Source of the DNA: Mycobacterium sp. Marseille-P9652
GTDB taxonomy: Bacteria; Actinomycetota; Actinomycetes; Mycobacteriales; Mycobacteriaceae
Direction: 5' to 3'
Length of the DNA stretch: 64,000 nt
NCBI RefSeq assembly: GCF_902652685.1
Contig: NZ_CACRUY010000024.1
Location: 1-64,000, forward strand
Positions 17,476 to 26,100 of the stretch are shown here, one piece after another. Under the pieces are notes generated by a model. It had not been told where the DNA came from and did no database searches. It saw nothing but the letters and a program-made list of their open reading frames with translations. Both the position numbers and the translations under genes were made by a program. The stretch's first letter is position 1; each line of letters starts with the position of its first letter.

Positions 17476-18795
17476 ATGGGTTCGGTCATTGTTGTGGGTG
17501 CGGGACCCGCTGGCGCATTTCTCAGCTACCTGTTGGCCTCGCGCGGGGTCGACGTCACTTTGCTCGAGCGTCACCACTCCTTCGACCGCGAATTTCGCGG
17601 GGAAGACCTGTTCCACGCCGGTATCAAGGCTATTCAGCAGGCCGGCCTGGCCGATCAACTCGCCGCCTTGCCGCGTGCCAAGATCGCCGTCAGCCAGGTC
17701 TTTACGAAGGGCCGGCTCGCGTTCACCATGCCGTGGTCTGACGACGAGCCCGGACCGCACAGCGCTTTTGCGCCTAATCAGATTCCCCAACCCGAGATGC
17801 TCGCGATGCTGACCGCGGAAGCGGCCAAGCACCTCAATTTCAAACTGAAGATGGGAGCCCGGGTTCGCCAACTCCTCATGCGCTCCGGCCGGGTGGTCGG
17901 AGTCGAGATCGAGCAGGACGGCCACCGCAGCCGCCTCGAGGCAGACTTCGTGATCGGCTGTGACGGACGCACCTCGGTCGTGCGCAAGCGGGCCGGTCTC
18001 GACGGCCAACGATTGGGCGACGAGCAGGTTTTCGACGTCGCGTGGACGAGGGGTGAAGTGCCTCATGCCGACCGGAACAAGTCAATGCTGTTCCTGGGAC
18101 CGGGAAGAGTGGTGATCTTCTTTCCGACCCATCGCGGCGACTTCCAAATCGGAACCATCCTCGAAAAAGGGGAATTCGGGGCAATCCGATCACTGGGCGT
18201 GCACGGGTGGCTGGACATGCTCGAAGGGTTCGTGTCCGCGTCGGTCATCGATGCGCTGCGCCGCCAGGCCGACACCATCAAGCTGAATCTGCTCGACGTG
18301 GTGTGCTACGCGCTTCCGGTCTGGACGCGGCCCGGGCTTCTGCTGATCGGCGATGCGGCGCATCCGATGTCGCCGGCCGGCGGGCAGGGTTTGAGTCAAG
18401 CGCTGCGCGATGCGGTGGCGGTGTGCAACGAAATGTCGCCATTGCTTTGTCAGCCCGCGCCCGATCCCCATCAGCTCGACGTGGCCGCCGCAACGGTGCA
18501 AGCACAGCGCGAGCCCGAGGTGCACTCCATCCAGAGGGCTCAGCGCCGAGTCCCCAAGGTGTTGTTCCAACGCACGTGGTACAGCCGGTTGGCCTTCCGC
18601 CATGCCCTGCCGATCGTCGCAAGGCTGTCGCCGGCGCTGCTTCAGTGGTTGCTCAACCGGTCCAGTGCGCCGTTCCATCGCGGAACCAGCCAATTGGATC
18701 TGATCTGTGCGCCCGAGGCGGTGCCAACCGGTCGAACGTCTGGATTTTCAACGCGTCCGAATCACCCGACACCAGCGAACAGGATTGCTCTATGA
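17476..18795 (+). CDS. FAD-dependent aromatic-ring hydroxylase (PheA/TfdB type)
   Basis: A 439-residue class A flavoprotein monooxygenase. The FAD motif VIVVGAGPAGAFLSYLLASRG is at the N-terminus, the DG motif is VIGCDGRTSVVRKRAG, and the ribityl motif is LLLIGDAAHPMSPAGGQGLS. Members use NAD(P)H and O2 to hydroxylate phenols and related rings, making catechols for ring cleavage. A GAAGGGG ribosome-binding site precedes ATG 17476. The stop overlaps the start of the one-domain dioxygenase (ATGA), which would use its product. Confidence 0.88.
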   Translation: MGSVIVVGAGPAGAFLSYLLASRGVDVTLLERHHSFDREFRGEDLFHAGIKAIQQAGLADQLAALPRAKIAVSQVFTKGRLAFTMPWSDDEPGPHSAFAPNQIPQPEMLAMLTAEAAKHLNFKLKMGARVRQLLMRSGRVVGVEIEQDGHRSRLEADFVIGCDGRTSVVRKRAGLDGQRLGDEQVFDVAWTRGEVPHADRNKSMLFLGPGRVVIFFPTHRGDFQIGTILEKGEFGAIRSLGVHGWLDMLEGFVSASVIDALRRQADTIKLNLLDVVCYALPVWTRPGLLLIGDAAHPMSPAGGQGLSQALRDAVAVCNEMSPLLCQPAPDPHQLDVAAATVQAQREPEVHSIQRAQRRVPKVLFQRTWYSRLAFRHALPIVARLSPALLQWLLNRSSAPFHRGTSQLDLICAPEAVPTGRTSGFSTRPNHPTPANRIAL

Positions 18796-19415
18796 CTCAA
18801 CGATCACTTCCTTCGTCCAAGCGCGCCGTCGAAGGACTCTCCCACGTCGTGTTGCGTACCGCCAACATCGACCAGACGCTTGCCTGGTACAGCATCGTGC
18901 TCGGCGCGCATGTCGTGTGGAAGAACGAAATGGGCGCCGCACTGACTTTTGACGCCGAGCACCACCGACTCGCGCTTATCGCCGTTCCCCCTGCCAAAGC
19001 CGGCCCCGCCCCGCGCACTGAGCCCGGCCTGGAGCACATTGCCTTCAAGGCCGGGGGTCTGGGTGAGCTGCTGTCCCAGTACGCGGCTATTCGCGACCAC
19101 GATATCCACCCGGCGCTGACCCTCAACCACATCGGCACCGTGTCAATGTATTACCGCGACCCCGACGGCGTCCTTGTCGAGTTATTCTGCGACGCAATGA
19201 CTCCCGATCAGGCCACTGAAACGATGAGCTCCCCGCAGTTCACCAAGAATCCCGTCGGCGTGCCGTTCGACCCCGATAACCTGCTGGAGCGGTACCTGGC
19301 CGGCGAGCCGATCGCGCGTCTCGTCGAACAGCCTGAGCTGGATGAGGCAGGCCTGGCGAAGTTGATAGCGTTCGGGGGCGGCACATCCGCGGTCGCCGAG
19401 ACGGTGACACGTTGA
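18792..19415 (+). CDS. one-domain VOC protein, probable extradiol dioxygenase
   Basis: A 207-residue vicinal-oxygen-chelate protein. A 2-His-1-Glu metal triad can be read as H18 (GLSHVVL), H82 (GLEHIAF) and E130 (DPDGVLVELF), with the YYRDPDG context of type I extradiol enzymes. Its size fits the small one-domain extradiol dioxygenases. It overlaps the hydroxylase by four bases and the alpha/beta hydrolase by four bases, the normal order for hydroxylation, ring cleavage and C-C hydrolysis. A glyoxalase-like or isomerase role is the alternative. A close paralogue lies at 41858-42499. Confidence 0.75.
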   Translation: MTQRSLPSSKRAVEGLSHVVLRTANIDQTLAWYSIVLGAHVVWKNEMGAALTFDAEHHRLALIAVPPAKAGPAPRTEPGLEHIAFKAGGLGELLSQYAAIRDHDIHPALTLNHIGTVSMYYRDPDGVLVELFCDAMTPDQATETMSSPQFTKNPVGVPFDPDNLLERYLAGEPIARLVEQPELDEAGLAKLIAFGGGTSAVAETVTR

Positions 19416-20281
19416 GCGATGTCTCACCACCCGGGTCAGGCCGGCCGACTCATATCGCCGACACCCGCATCATAGAGGTCAGTGACGGCGCTGCTCTTTT
19501 CGTCAGTGAACGTTCGCCAAGCGCGTGGAACACGACCGCTGTATTGGTGCACGGCATCGGCGCTAGCCACCACACCTGGGATCCGGTCGCGGAGCAACTC
19601 ACCACCCACGGCCAACGCGTCATCACTTACGATCAGCGGGGACACGGACTTTCGCGCGCAGGCGTGCAGGGCCATGTCTTCGCGCGACTCGTCGCTGATC
19701 TGCGGGAAATCGTCGCATCGGTCGCCGGTGACGGACCCGTCATCGTGGTTGGCCACTCGATGGGATCGGCAGTGGCTCTGGCGTATCTGATTTGGGAACG
19801 CCCGGAGGCGGTGAGTGCCGCCGCGTTGCTCACCCCCGTCATCGGAGCACCGCGTAGCCGCGGTCAACGCGCCGCAGCCCGGTTCGCGGCCTCGAGTCTC
19901 GTCGATCGCCTGATCGCCAGTCGTTTGGGCGGCGCGCTGATTCTGCCTGCGCTTGTCGGGCCCGAAGCGGGACGCTCGGTGCGTGATCAGGTAGTTCACG
20001 ACATCCTGAGATCGCCCGGACGGCAGGCGATCACGGCCGGGTTGGACGGATTGGATCTGACGGCCGAGCTGACGAAGGTCACCGAACCGATCGCCGTCGT
20101 CGTCGGCGACCATGATCGTGCTGTGCCGGTTGCCTCGGCGCGCGCGATCGCCGACGGACTCCCCGATGGACGACTTCACGTCCTGGCCCGAGTCGGCCAC
20201 ACCGTTCCCCTGGAAGCCCCTGAGAAGGTTGTGGCCGTAGTGACCGGGATGTTGGCGCCGAATACCGCGGACCGTTCCTGA
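19412..20281 (+). CDS. alpha/beta hydrolase, candidate meta-cleavage C-C hydrolase
   Basis: A 289-residue hydrolase with nucleophile S116 in VVGHSMGSA, an oxyanion motif VHGIGASHHTWD, the acid in VVVGDHDRAVP and the histidine in RVGHTVPLEAPE. The start is TTG at 19412, overlapping the VOC stop (TTGA). The same fold serves MhpC and HsaD, which split the product of extradiol cleavage. The operon position immediately after a hydroxylase and a dioxygenase supports that role, though haloperoxidase-like or esterase activity cannot be excluded. Confidence 0.8.
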   Translation: MSDVSPPGSGRPTHIADTRIIEVSDGAALFVSERSPSAWNTTAVLVHGIGASHHTWDPVAEQLTTHGQRVITYDQRGHGLSRAGVQGHVFARLVADLREIVASVAGDGPVIVVGHSMGSAVALAYLIWERPEAVSAAALLTPVIGAPRSRGQRAAARFAASSLVDRLIASRLGGALILPALVGPEAGRSVRDQVVHDILRSPGRQAITAGLDGLDLTAELTKVTEPIAVVVGDHDRAVPVASARAIADGLPDGRLHVLARVGHTVPLEAPEKVVAVVTGMLAPNTADRS

Positions 20282-20329
20282 TAGGTGTGCAGGGCGCTCT
20301 GACAATAGCCCGGGATACGCATGTCACAC

Positions 20330-20350
20330 GCAAGTGCGATAAAGTCATAT
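20330..20350 (+). promoter_or_regulatory. class-2 island motif at the tandem TetR promoter
   Basis: GCAAGTGCGATAAAGTCATA ends just before the ATG at 20352. It is similar to sequences at 23592 and 44280 (consensus AAGTGCRATANRGTCRYAT). The position over the start suggests an autoregulatory operator or a leaderless promoter. Confidence 0.4.
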
Positions 20351-20351
20351 A

Positions 20352-20963
20352 ATGAAGTCGGTTGCGCCGCGATTGTCGGGAGCGCGAGAGCGCCGGAAGG
20401 CACAGACACGGCAGGCGCTGATCTCCACCGCAGTTAAGTTGTTCTCCGAATACGGCTTCGACACGGTCACCGTCGCCGAAATCGCCGCACACGCTGACGT
20501 CGATGATTCGACCTTCTTCCGGCACTTCCCCACCAAAGAAGCAGTTCTTTATGCACCGGAGGACGTCGCACAGCTGCTGGAAACCGCCCTCAGGTCCCGG
20601 CCCGCAGCCGAAAACCTTATCTCCTCGATGACGACCGCGTTCGAAACGGTCGTCTACCAATCCAGTGTCGACACCGAACAGATTCGCCTACGCCTGGAAC
20701 TCTCGCGGGAATCGGCGGCACTGTCTTATGCCGAGACGGCGTACTGGTCCCGATGGGAAAGGACGTGCGCGGGGGCCTTCGCCGCGCGAGGGTATCCGGA
20801 GCGGGAGGCGGCGCTGTTAGGCGCTGCATTTGTCACTGCTGCACGCTTCGGCTTGGATTTGATCATCGACGAGCCGGCGGCGGTCAGCAGGGATGCGATT
20901 GTGCGCCGTTTCCGTGATGCCCTCGACGCCTTACATGAGCTCGGGGGCCTGGGGCCGACGTGA
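20352..20963 (+). CDS. TetR-family regulator 1 of a tandem pair
   Basis: A 203-residue repressor. The N-terminal helix-turn-helix reads TRQALISTAVKLFSEYGFDT, then VTVAEIAAHADVDDSTFFRH with recognition helix STFFRHF, followed by KEAVLY. The C-terminal ligand domain is divergent. Start ATG 20352 lies 70 bases after the hydrolase gene and within a regulatory motif. It overlaps the second TetR gene by four bases, so they are co-translated. The recognition helix is nearly identical in three other island regulators. Confidence 0.9.
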   Translation: MKSVAPRLSGARERRKAQTRQALISTAVKLFSEYGFDTVTVAEIAAHADVDDSTFFRHFPTKEAVLYAPEDVAQLLETALRSRPAAENLISSMTTAFETVVYQSSVDTEQIRLRLELSRESAALSYAETAYWSRWERTCAGAFAARGYPEREAALLGAAFVTAARFGLDLIIDEPAAVSRDAIVRRFRDALDALHELGGLGPT

Positions 20964-21574
20964 CCGAGGTCGAAGGTCGTCGAGAACGAAAGAAGCGCGC
21001 CACACGCCAGGCGCTGGAAGATGCGGCGCTCGCGCTGTTTTCGGAGCGCGGATATTCCGCGGTTACGGTTGCCGATATCGCGTCTCGGGCCGACGTTGAC
21101 CCATCCACGTTCTTCCGTCATTTCAAATCCAAGGAGGCGGTCTTGTTCGGCAACCCCGCCGAAGAGATTGAGCACGTCCGTACCGAGCTCGCCCGCCGGC
21201 CGGCCGACGAGAACCTCGCCGAATCGATCCTTCAGGTGGCCGAGCACCGCTGGTCACTGCTTCCGGAACAGGCTGAGCGGGAAAGGATGCGTGAGCAACT
21301 GCAGCGCAATTCACCGGACGTGCTCGCGTGCCGCGACGCCCGCACCGAAGCAATCCGTAGCGCCCTCACCGACGCGCTCGCGGTACGGCTGGGTGTTGAT
21401 GCCCGTCACGATCCCCGCCCGCGCATGCTGGCGAGCGTGGTTTTCTCCGCCGTCGACTACAGCGTGAACGAGTCGCTCAGGGCCGGCGCCCTGCCCACCT
21501 CCAACGCGGCGCTGGCCTCCATTCGTAACGTGCTGAGGCGGCTCGACACCGCGCTTTTCGACACCAAGGAGTGA
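20960..21574 (+). CDS. TetR-family regulator 2 of a tandem pair
   Basis: A 204-residue TetR protein starting with GTG at 20960 in a GTGA overlap. The DNA-binding part reads KKRATRQALEDAALALFSER, then VTVADIASRADVDPSTFFRH and FKSKEAVLF. It resembles regulator 1 throughout the helix-turn-helix, but the ligand domain differs, suggesting duplication followed by change of ligand. Tandem co-translation could allow heterodimers, which is speculative. A 397-base gap follows before the TauD gene. Confidence 0.9.
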   Translation: MTEVEGRRERKKRATRQALEDAALALFSERGYSAVTVADIASRADVDPSTFFRHFKSKEAVLFGNPAEEIEHVRTELARRPADENLAESILQVAEHRWSLLPEQAERERMREQLQRNSPDVLACRDARTEAIRSALTDALAVRLGVDARHDPRPRMLASVVFSAVDYSVNESLRAGALPTSNAALASIRNVLRRLDTALFDTKE

Positions 21575-21971
21575 GCTGAACGGGCGCCAGCTCGGACCAA
21601 AGCCCCACACGTGCACAGGCGCCGACTGAGCCGTCCCGTCGGACCCCATCTCGACGAAGCGAATGCAGCAGCGCTACAACGCGATCAGGAGCCACAATGC
21701 GGCCTCCCGGGCGGGGTGAGTGTTGCTGGCCGGACCTGATCGGCGCTCCTCGCTACGGGTCGAATGAGGCCGGTACGGCGCGAAGAAACGACGGAGTTCT
21801 CGCGGCACGGTAGTTGACGTGTCCATACAATCACGCAATAGGCTTGATTATGCAAGTCAATAGCGTTAAATTGAGCGTGTTGATCGCGAGGGCATCGACT
21901 TCCTCAACAGTCTGTGTCGGACAGAAGCATGCGGACGGGATCGAGACTCGTCCGGCCGAAAGGATGCACAT
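21575..21971. promoter_or_regulatory. intergenic region before the TauD gene, with class-1-like half-sites
   Basis: 397 bases with no supported ORF. Its 3' part is AT-rich and includes CTTGATTATGCAAG (21844-21857) followed by TCAATAG. ATGCAAGTCAA at 21850-21860 resembles the island motif. This is the probable promoter and operator of the TauD gene. Confidence 0.45.
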
Positions 21972-22823
21972 ATGACAACTACCGTTCACCGCGCAACCGA
22001 GGCGCCGGCGGGGCTCGAACTCGTTCATCTTTCACCCACCATCGGAACCGAAGTGCTCGGCATCGACCTGCGAGAACAACTGGACGACTCGACCATCACA
22101 TGGCTGAGGTCTCTGCTGCTCGATCGGAAAGTGATCTTTTTCCGCGACCAGGACATCACCGTCGAGCAGCACATGGATTTTGGCCGCCGCTTCGGCGAAT
22201 TGGAGATCGTCCCGTTCCTGCCGCAGCACCCGCAATACCCGGAGGTGCTCACGATTCGGCGCAGCGCTGACAACAAAGCCACCGAGAATATCTGGCACAG
22301 CGATGTGAGCTGGCGGGAGGAGCCGTCGTTGGGCAGCATCCTCCGAGCGCGGGTAGTCCCCGAAACCGGCGGAGACACATTGTTCGCCGACATGTGCCTT
22401 GCCTACGACCGGTTGTCGGAAGGCTGGAAACGTCACGTCGAGGGGCTGACCGCCGAGCACAGTATCGCCCACAGCTTGGGCGTGTACATCGACGATGACA
22501 CTATGCGCGCGATGCTCAAGCAGTTCCCGCCGCAAACTCATCCTGTTATCCGCACCCATCCCGAAACCGGGCGAAAGCTGATCTACGTCAACGACGCCCA
22601 CACCAGCCGGGTCGTTGGGGTCAAACGCGAGGACAGTCGTTGGGTGCTACAGCATCTCTATCAGCAGGCGTGGTATCCGGAAGTCCAGTGCCGGTTCCAT
22701 TGGCGCCCCAACAGTATTGCGTTCTGGGACAACCGCGCCTGCCAGCATTACGCGGCCCAGGATTACTATCCGGCGCAGCGGGATATGGACCGGGTGACCG
22801 TCGTCGGTGACCGCCCGTTCTGA
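21972..22823 (+). CDS. TauD/TfdA-family 2-oxoglutarate-dependent dioxygenase
   Basis: A 283-residue Fe(II)/2-oxoglutarate dioxygenase. Iron ligands are H109 and D111 in IWHSDVSW and H259 in QHYAAQDYY; R274 near the C-terminus would bind 2-oxoglutarate. The N-terminal GTEVLGIDL and RKVIFFRDQ are family hallmarks. ATG 21972 is used. Relatives hydroxylate taurine, 2,4-D, alkyl sulfates or carboxylic acids. It forms its own unit, ended by a strong hairpin, within the catabolic island. Confidence 0.88.
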   Translation: MTTTVHRATEAPAGLELVHLSPTIGTEVLGIDLREQLDDSTITWLRSLLLDRKVIFFRDQDITVEQHMDFGRRFGELEIVPFLPQHPQYPEVLTIRRSADNKATENIWHSDVSWREEPSLGSILRARVVPETGGDTLFADMCLAYDRLSEGWKRHVEGLTAEHSIAHSLGVYIDDDTMRAMLKQFPPQTHPVIRTHPETGRKLIYVNDAHTSRVVGVKREDSRWVLQHLYQQAWYPEVQCRFHWRPNSIAFWDNRACQHYAAQDYYPAQRDMDRVTVVGDRPF

Positions 22824-22883
22824 CTAGGTGGTACCACCGTGTTCTGACTGGGTTGTCCCACTCTGCCGCCCACACCAAGGCTC

Positions 22884-22917
22884 CGCCCCCACCGGCTGCT
22901 CAGAGTCGGTGGGGGCG
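22884..22917 (+). terminator. GC-rich hairpin after the TauD gene
   Basis: CGCCCCCACCG (22884-22894) and CGGTGGGGGCG (22907-22917) form a perfect 11-base stem with a 12-base loop, 60 bases after the TauD stop. There is no T-run. It would also face the end of the convergent DoxX-like gene. Confidence 0.6.
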
Positions 22918-23061
22918 ATGTCTTGAACCCGTTGTGGCGCGCAAGAGCTGACCGCGGGCCGCTCGGACGCCGGGCATCAAAACCCCTAATTGATAAACCC
23001 CTTTGAAGCGCCGGCCGTCCAGCCCGGTCGATCGGCGCGCAAAGCGGGGACAGTGCACGGC

Positions 23062-23421
23062 TCAGCGTGCGGCGCTGCGGACCAATGACGCCGAGACCGC
23101 CGCGCCGACCGCGGTGCCGATGGCCGTCGGAATCTCCCTGCGGCGCAGATGCAGAAGCGTTGCGCAGACCAGGACCGCCAGTATCCCTCCGTTTGCCGGG
23201 ATACTCAGCGCCCGAGGTACCACGCGCGACACCGCCCCGAGCGAAACGACGGCCCCTCCTGCGGTCTCAGCGATCCCCAGCAACCGGAACTGGGCAGGGC
23301 TGAGCGGCCCCTCTGCCAGCCGACCCCGGATCTTCAGGGGCTGCAGGACAAACAACAGGCCATGGAGGACGAACAACGTACCGATAGCGGCGGCAGCTCT
23401 GCCTTGCGGACGTGCTGACAT
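23062..23421 (-). CDS. small DoxX-like membrane protein
   Basis: A 119-residue protein with four hydrophobic segments: AAIGTLFVLHGLLFVL, LGIAETAGGAVVSLGA, ANGGILAVLVCATLLHL and TAVGAAVSASLV. The central GIAETAGG motif is typical of the DoxX/DUF4267-like families. ATG 23421 begins MSARPQGRAAAAIG. It is monocistronic and convergent with the TauD gene. Relatives are linked to redox stress or membrane quinone partners, but function here is unknown. Confidence 0.7.
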   Translation of the reverse strand: MSARPQGRAAAAIGTLFVLHGLLFVLQPLKIRGRLAEGPLSPAQFRLLGIAETAGGAVVSLGAVSRVVPRALSIPANGGILAVLVCATLLHLRRREIPTAIGTAVGAAVSASLVRSAAR

Positions 23422-23953
23422 CGAACCTCCCTAGCGCAAGCGATCGAGACGGTCAGCGGCGGGCACGTGTTACATACCGAACTCCACCACCAAGGACGTG
23501 ATCCACCGTCTCCGTGGCCCCTGGTACCGCGCTTCGACGAGCCACGGCAAATTAGTACCTATCGCGAGACGATCTTATGAGAGAAATCATGGTAAGTGCA
23601 ATACGGTCGCATAGCGTGCAATGCGTCACCTGGAGGCGTGGCCCGGTTTGCCGCGCCGCGCCCGAACATGTCGAGTCGACCGGATGCGGCTGATGGCACA
23701 AGCTGTCGCGCCCCGCTCAGCGCCTGTCCTGGCGGCCGATCGGTCCGATTAAGACCTGCTCATCGCGTGCACTGGCGAGCTGCAACTTGTAGCTCGCCAG
23801 CCATCGTGTCGATTCCCGGGTGACGGCGTCGGCCAGGGGTTCGGCTCATTTGCGTCACCCACGTGTACGGCTCGCCGACGGACGCGCGGCCGGCCCAAAC
23901 AGCAACAGCTCAACACCTCCCACGCGGTGTTGTCGGACCGACCGCCTCGCCGA
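23422..23953. promoter_or_regulatory. intergenic region with class-2 motif and a strong hairpin
   Basis: 532 bases with no convincing gene. It includes GTAAGTGCAATACGGTCGCATA at 23592-23613 (class-2 motif) about 170 bases upstream of the DoxX-like start. CTGGCGAGCT/AGCTCGCCAG (23772-23800) is a perfect 10-base stem with a 9-base loop that may terminate the TetR gene transcribed from the right. Confidence 0.45.
23772..23800 (-). terminator. 10-base-stem hairpin beyond the third TetR gene
   Basis: CTGGCGAGCT (23772-23781) pairs exactly with AGCTCGCCAG (23791-23800) around a 9-base loop. It is about 150 bases past the stop of the minus-strand TetR gene, so termination is one reading; a regulator site is another. 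Confidence 0.4.
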
Positions 23954-24583
23954 TCACAGATCAAGTTCTCGCAGCGCCTCTTGCGCACTGGCCAGCAGAG
24001 CGCGCTGCGACCGGCGCGATGTCGTGCGATGGCGGCGCAGCCAGTCAAGCGCACCGACAAACGCTGCCGCCGCAATGCCGGCACGCTCCTCGCGTCGGGG
24101 GCCGGTGAGCCGGCGGCTGCAATGCTCCTGCGCCACTGCCCGAATGGCGTCCTGACCGACCAGATATCGCGACCGCAGCCGGCCCGACTCGGCGCACAGG
24201 CTCATCCTGAGCGTCTCGAGCGTGGCGTTCTCGTCAAGCATCCCCAGTACGTCTTCCATTGCCGCCGAAAGGCTCTCTGACAGTCGTTCATCAGGCGGGC
24301 GCTGCGCAAGCGCCCCATTTATGGCCTCGGTCATTTCCTCGCCATCGGCGAAAAGCACATTCTCCTTCGTGCCAAACAGGCGAAAGAAAGTCGATACATC
24401 GACATCGGCGCGCTCGGCGATCTCGTTGACAGTCACCGCCTCGTAACCCCGTTCGGCGAACAGCGCCAACGAGGCCTCGCTGAGCGCCCGCCGCGTCGCC
24501 GACTTCTTGCGCTCCCGTCGCCCCGGCACCGCCGTCGTCCGGTCGACGGTGTCGGCCGGAGCGTTGCTGCGTTGACGTGCCAC
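23954..24583 (-). CDS. TetR-family regulator 3
   Basis: A 209-residue TetR protein. The helix-turn-helix reads KKSATRRALSEASLALFAER, then VTVNEIAERADVDVSTFFRL and FGTKENVLFADG. It is the most diverged recognition helix of the four island regulators (STFFRLF instead of STFFRHF). Start GTG 24583. It is divergent from the HsaA-like gene, and the intervening 279 bases contain the strongest class-1 motif, so it is the prime candidate to bind there. Confidence 0.9.
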   Translation of the reverse strand: MARQRSNAPADTVDRTTAVPGRRERKKSATRRALSEASLALFAERGYEAVTVNEIAERADVDVSTFFRLFGTKENVLFADGEEMTEAINGALAQRPPDERLSESLSAAMEDVLGMLDENATLETLRMSLCAESGRLRSRYLVGQDAIRAVAQEHCSRRLTGPRREERAGIAAAAFVGALDWLRRHRTTSRRSQRALLASAQEALRELDL

Positions 24584-24750
24584 CGGCCCACGCTACCGCA
24601 CCGGCATGCGGATTTGCGCTCGCCACGGCGTGCCGTTCCGCGCGACTCCACCGGCATCGGTCACGATCACCGATGCGCTAAACCCGGGTCGCCCACCCGT
24701 GCCGAGCGCTGCGCGCTCGACCCAACCTCTGGCGATCCGGACTACCAAAG

Positions 24751-24774
24751 TGCAAGAGACTTGTATCTACAAGT
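24751..24774. promoter_or_regulatory. class-1 island motif plus a perfect 16-base palindrome
   Basis: TGCAAGAGACTTGTAT (24751-24766) is the best island consensus. It runs into ACTTGTATCTACAAGT (24759-24774), a perfect palindrome with 7-base arms and a 2-base centre. Three alternating half-sites could hold two dimers. The site lies 89 bases before the HsaA-like start and 168 bases before the divergent TetR start. Confidence 0.6.
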
Positions 24775-24862
24775 TAGGCGCATATGCGTGGTAGTGTGGC
24801 GGGAGCGCTAACGGCTTGAGCGAGCGCATGCGACAGCAGGGATCAATGAAAGGTTCGCCGAC

Positions 24863-26077
24863 ATGACTGACATCGCGACCGCACCACGACGGGACGAGGG
24901 GTACGCCGACCCCGTGAGCGCGGCCCGCAGCGTCGCCCCGGTTCTGCAGGACAACGCGCTCGCCGGAGAGCGCCTAGGGCGGCTGACCGATGCCACCGTG
25001 GAGGCCATGCTCGCCGCGGGACTCTTCGGGCTCAAAGTGCCCCACCATCTCGGCGGCCTCGGAGCGGACCACGTTTCGGCGGTGCTCGCGATCGAGGAAA
25101 TCAGCCGGGCCGATGCCTCGGCGGGCTGGTGCACCACGGTTTCCAACCAGAGCAGCGCGGTAATCGCGGCGTCTCTGGATGCTGAGGGACTCAACGAGGT
25201 GTTCGGCGGTGGCCAGGTGGTGATTGCCGGGGCGCTGCAACCCCGCGGCACCTCGGTAGCCAGCGACGGCGGCGCGCTTTTCTCGGGCGAGTTCGCTTGG
25301 GGCAGCGCATCGGCGCATGCGACCTGGTACCTGGCGGGCGCCCCCGTTCAGACTTCGCACGGGGGAGTCACGTTACGGATGCACGTCCTTCCGATCGAAG
25401 CGTGCCGGTTGCACGACAACTGGGAAGTCGCGGGCCTAGAAGCCACCTGTAGCCAGGATGTGAGCATCGAGGAAACCTTCGTGCCGCAGCGGCGGGTGTT
25501 CGATCTGCAACTCGCCGCCGACTCGTTCGCCGCGGGGTATGCCGGCGGGTCAACCGGCAACGGGGGAGGGCCGTCCGAACCGACGGGCATGTCGCTCAAG
25601 GAATCCACCGTGATCGGCCTGACCGGCGTGGCGGGCTGGGCACTGGGCGTCGGCCGACGCGCTCTCGACGAGCTAGAAGCAATCGCACCCCATACCAAGA
25701 GACTGCTCGCCCCCGGCCCGATCGCGGAGGACTTCCGCGTGCAAGTGGGGCTCCAGCAGGCAGAGGCCCGGCTACGCGCGGCGCGCTCCCGGCTTGTCGA
25801 AGCGCTCGAAGAATTGCAGCGCGCCGCCGCCCGGGGCCCCGTCGAGACCGCGCTGAGGGTCGACATCTTCGAGGTGTCGTTAGAGGCGACCGCAGCCGCA
25901 CGCGCCGCAGCGTTGTTCGCCTATGACAGCGCGCCGACCTCGGTCGTCTTCCGCTCGTCTGTCATTCAGCGCTGTGTGCGCGATTTACTGGTGGGGCTCA
26001 AGCACGCCGCGGTGAGTACTGCGATGCAGGCGAAAGTCGGGATGGCTCGCTTCGGGCTCCCCAACCACGGCCTGTAA
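24863..26077 (+). CDS. HsaA/DszC-like flavin-dependent monooxygenase (acyl-CoA dehydrogenase fold)
   Basis: A 404-residue group D flavoprotein of acyl-CoA dehydrogenase fold. It reads FGLKVPHHLGGLGADHVSA, IEEISRADASAGWCTTV and, late, LLVGLKHAAVSTAMQAKVG. The SAGWC motif and the lack of an acyl-CoA dehydrogenase C-terminal signature point to the HsaA, DszC and HpaB-like oxygenases rather than dehydrogenases. It would need an external FMN reductase, which is not in the window. It is monocistronic, controlled from the palindromic region upstream, and may hydroxylate the island's substrate. Confidence 0.82.
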   Translation: MTDIATAPRRDEGYADPVSAARSVAPVLQDNALAGERLGRLTDATVEAMLAAGLFGLKVPHHLGGLGADHVSAVLAIEEISRADASAGWCTTVSNQSSAVIAASLDAEGLNEVFGGGQVVIAGALQPRGTSVASDGGALFSGEFAWGSASAHATWYLAGAPVQTSHGGVTLRMHVLPIEACRLHDNWEVAGLEATCSQDVSIEETFVPQRRVFDLQLAADSFAAGYAGGSTGNGGGPSEPTGMSLKESTVIGLTGVAGWALGVGRRALDELEAIAPHTKRLLAPGPIAEDFRVQVGLQQAEARLRAARSRLVEALEELQRAAARGPVETALRVDIFEVSLEATAAARAAALFAYDSAPTSVVFRSSVIQRCVRDLLVGLKHAAVSTAMQAKVGMARFGLPNHGL

Positions 26078-26100
26078 CGGTAACGGGCCCACGGGGCAGT

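Noticed and set aside
22826-22860. Palindrome GGTGGTACCACC after TauD as an insertion-sequence end
   Set aside because: No transposase, partner terminal repeat or target duplication is visible nearby.
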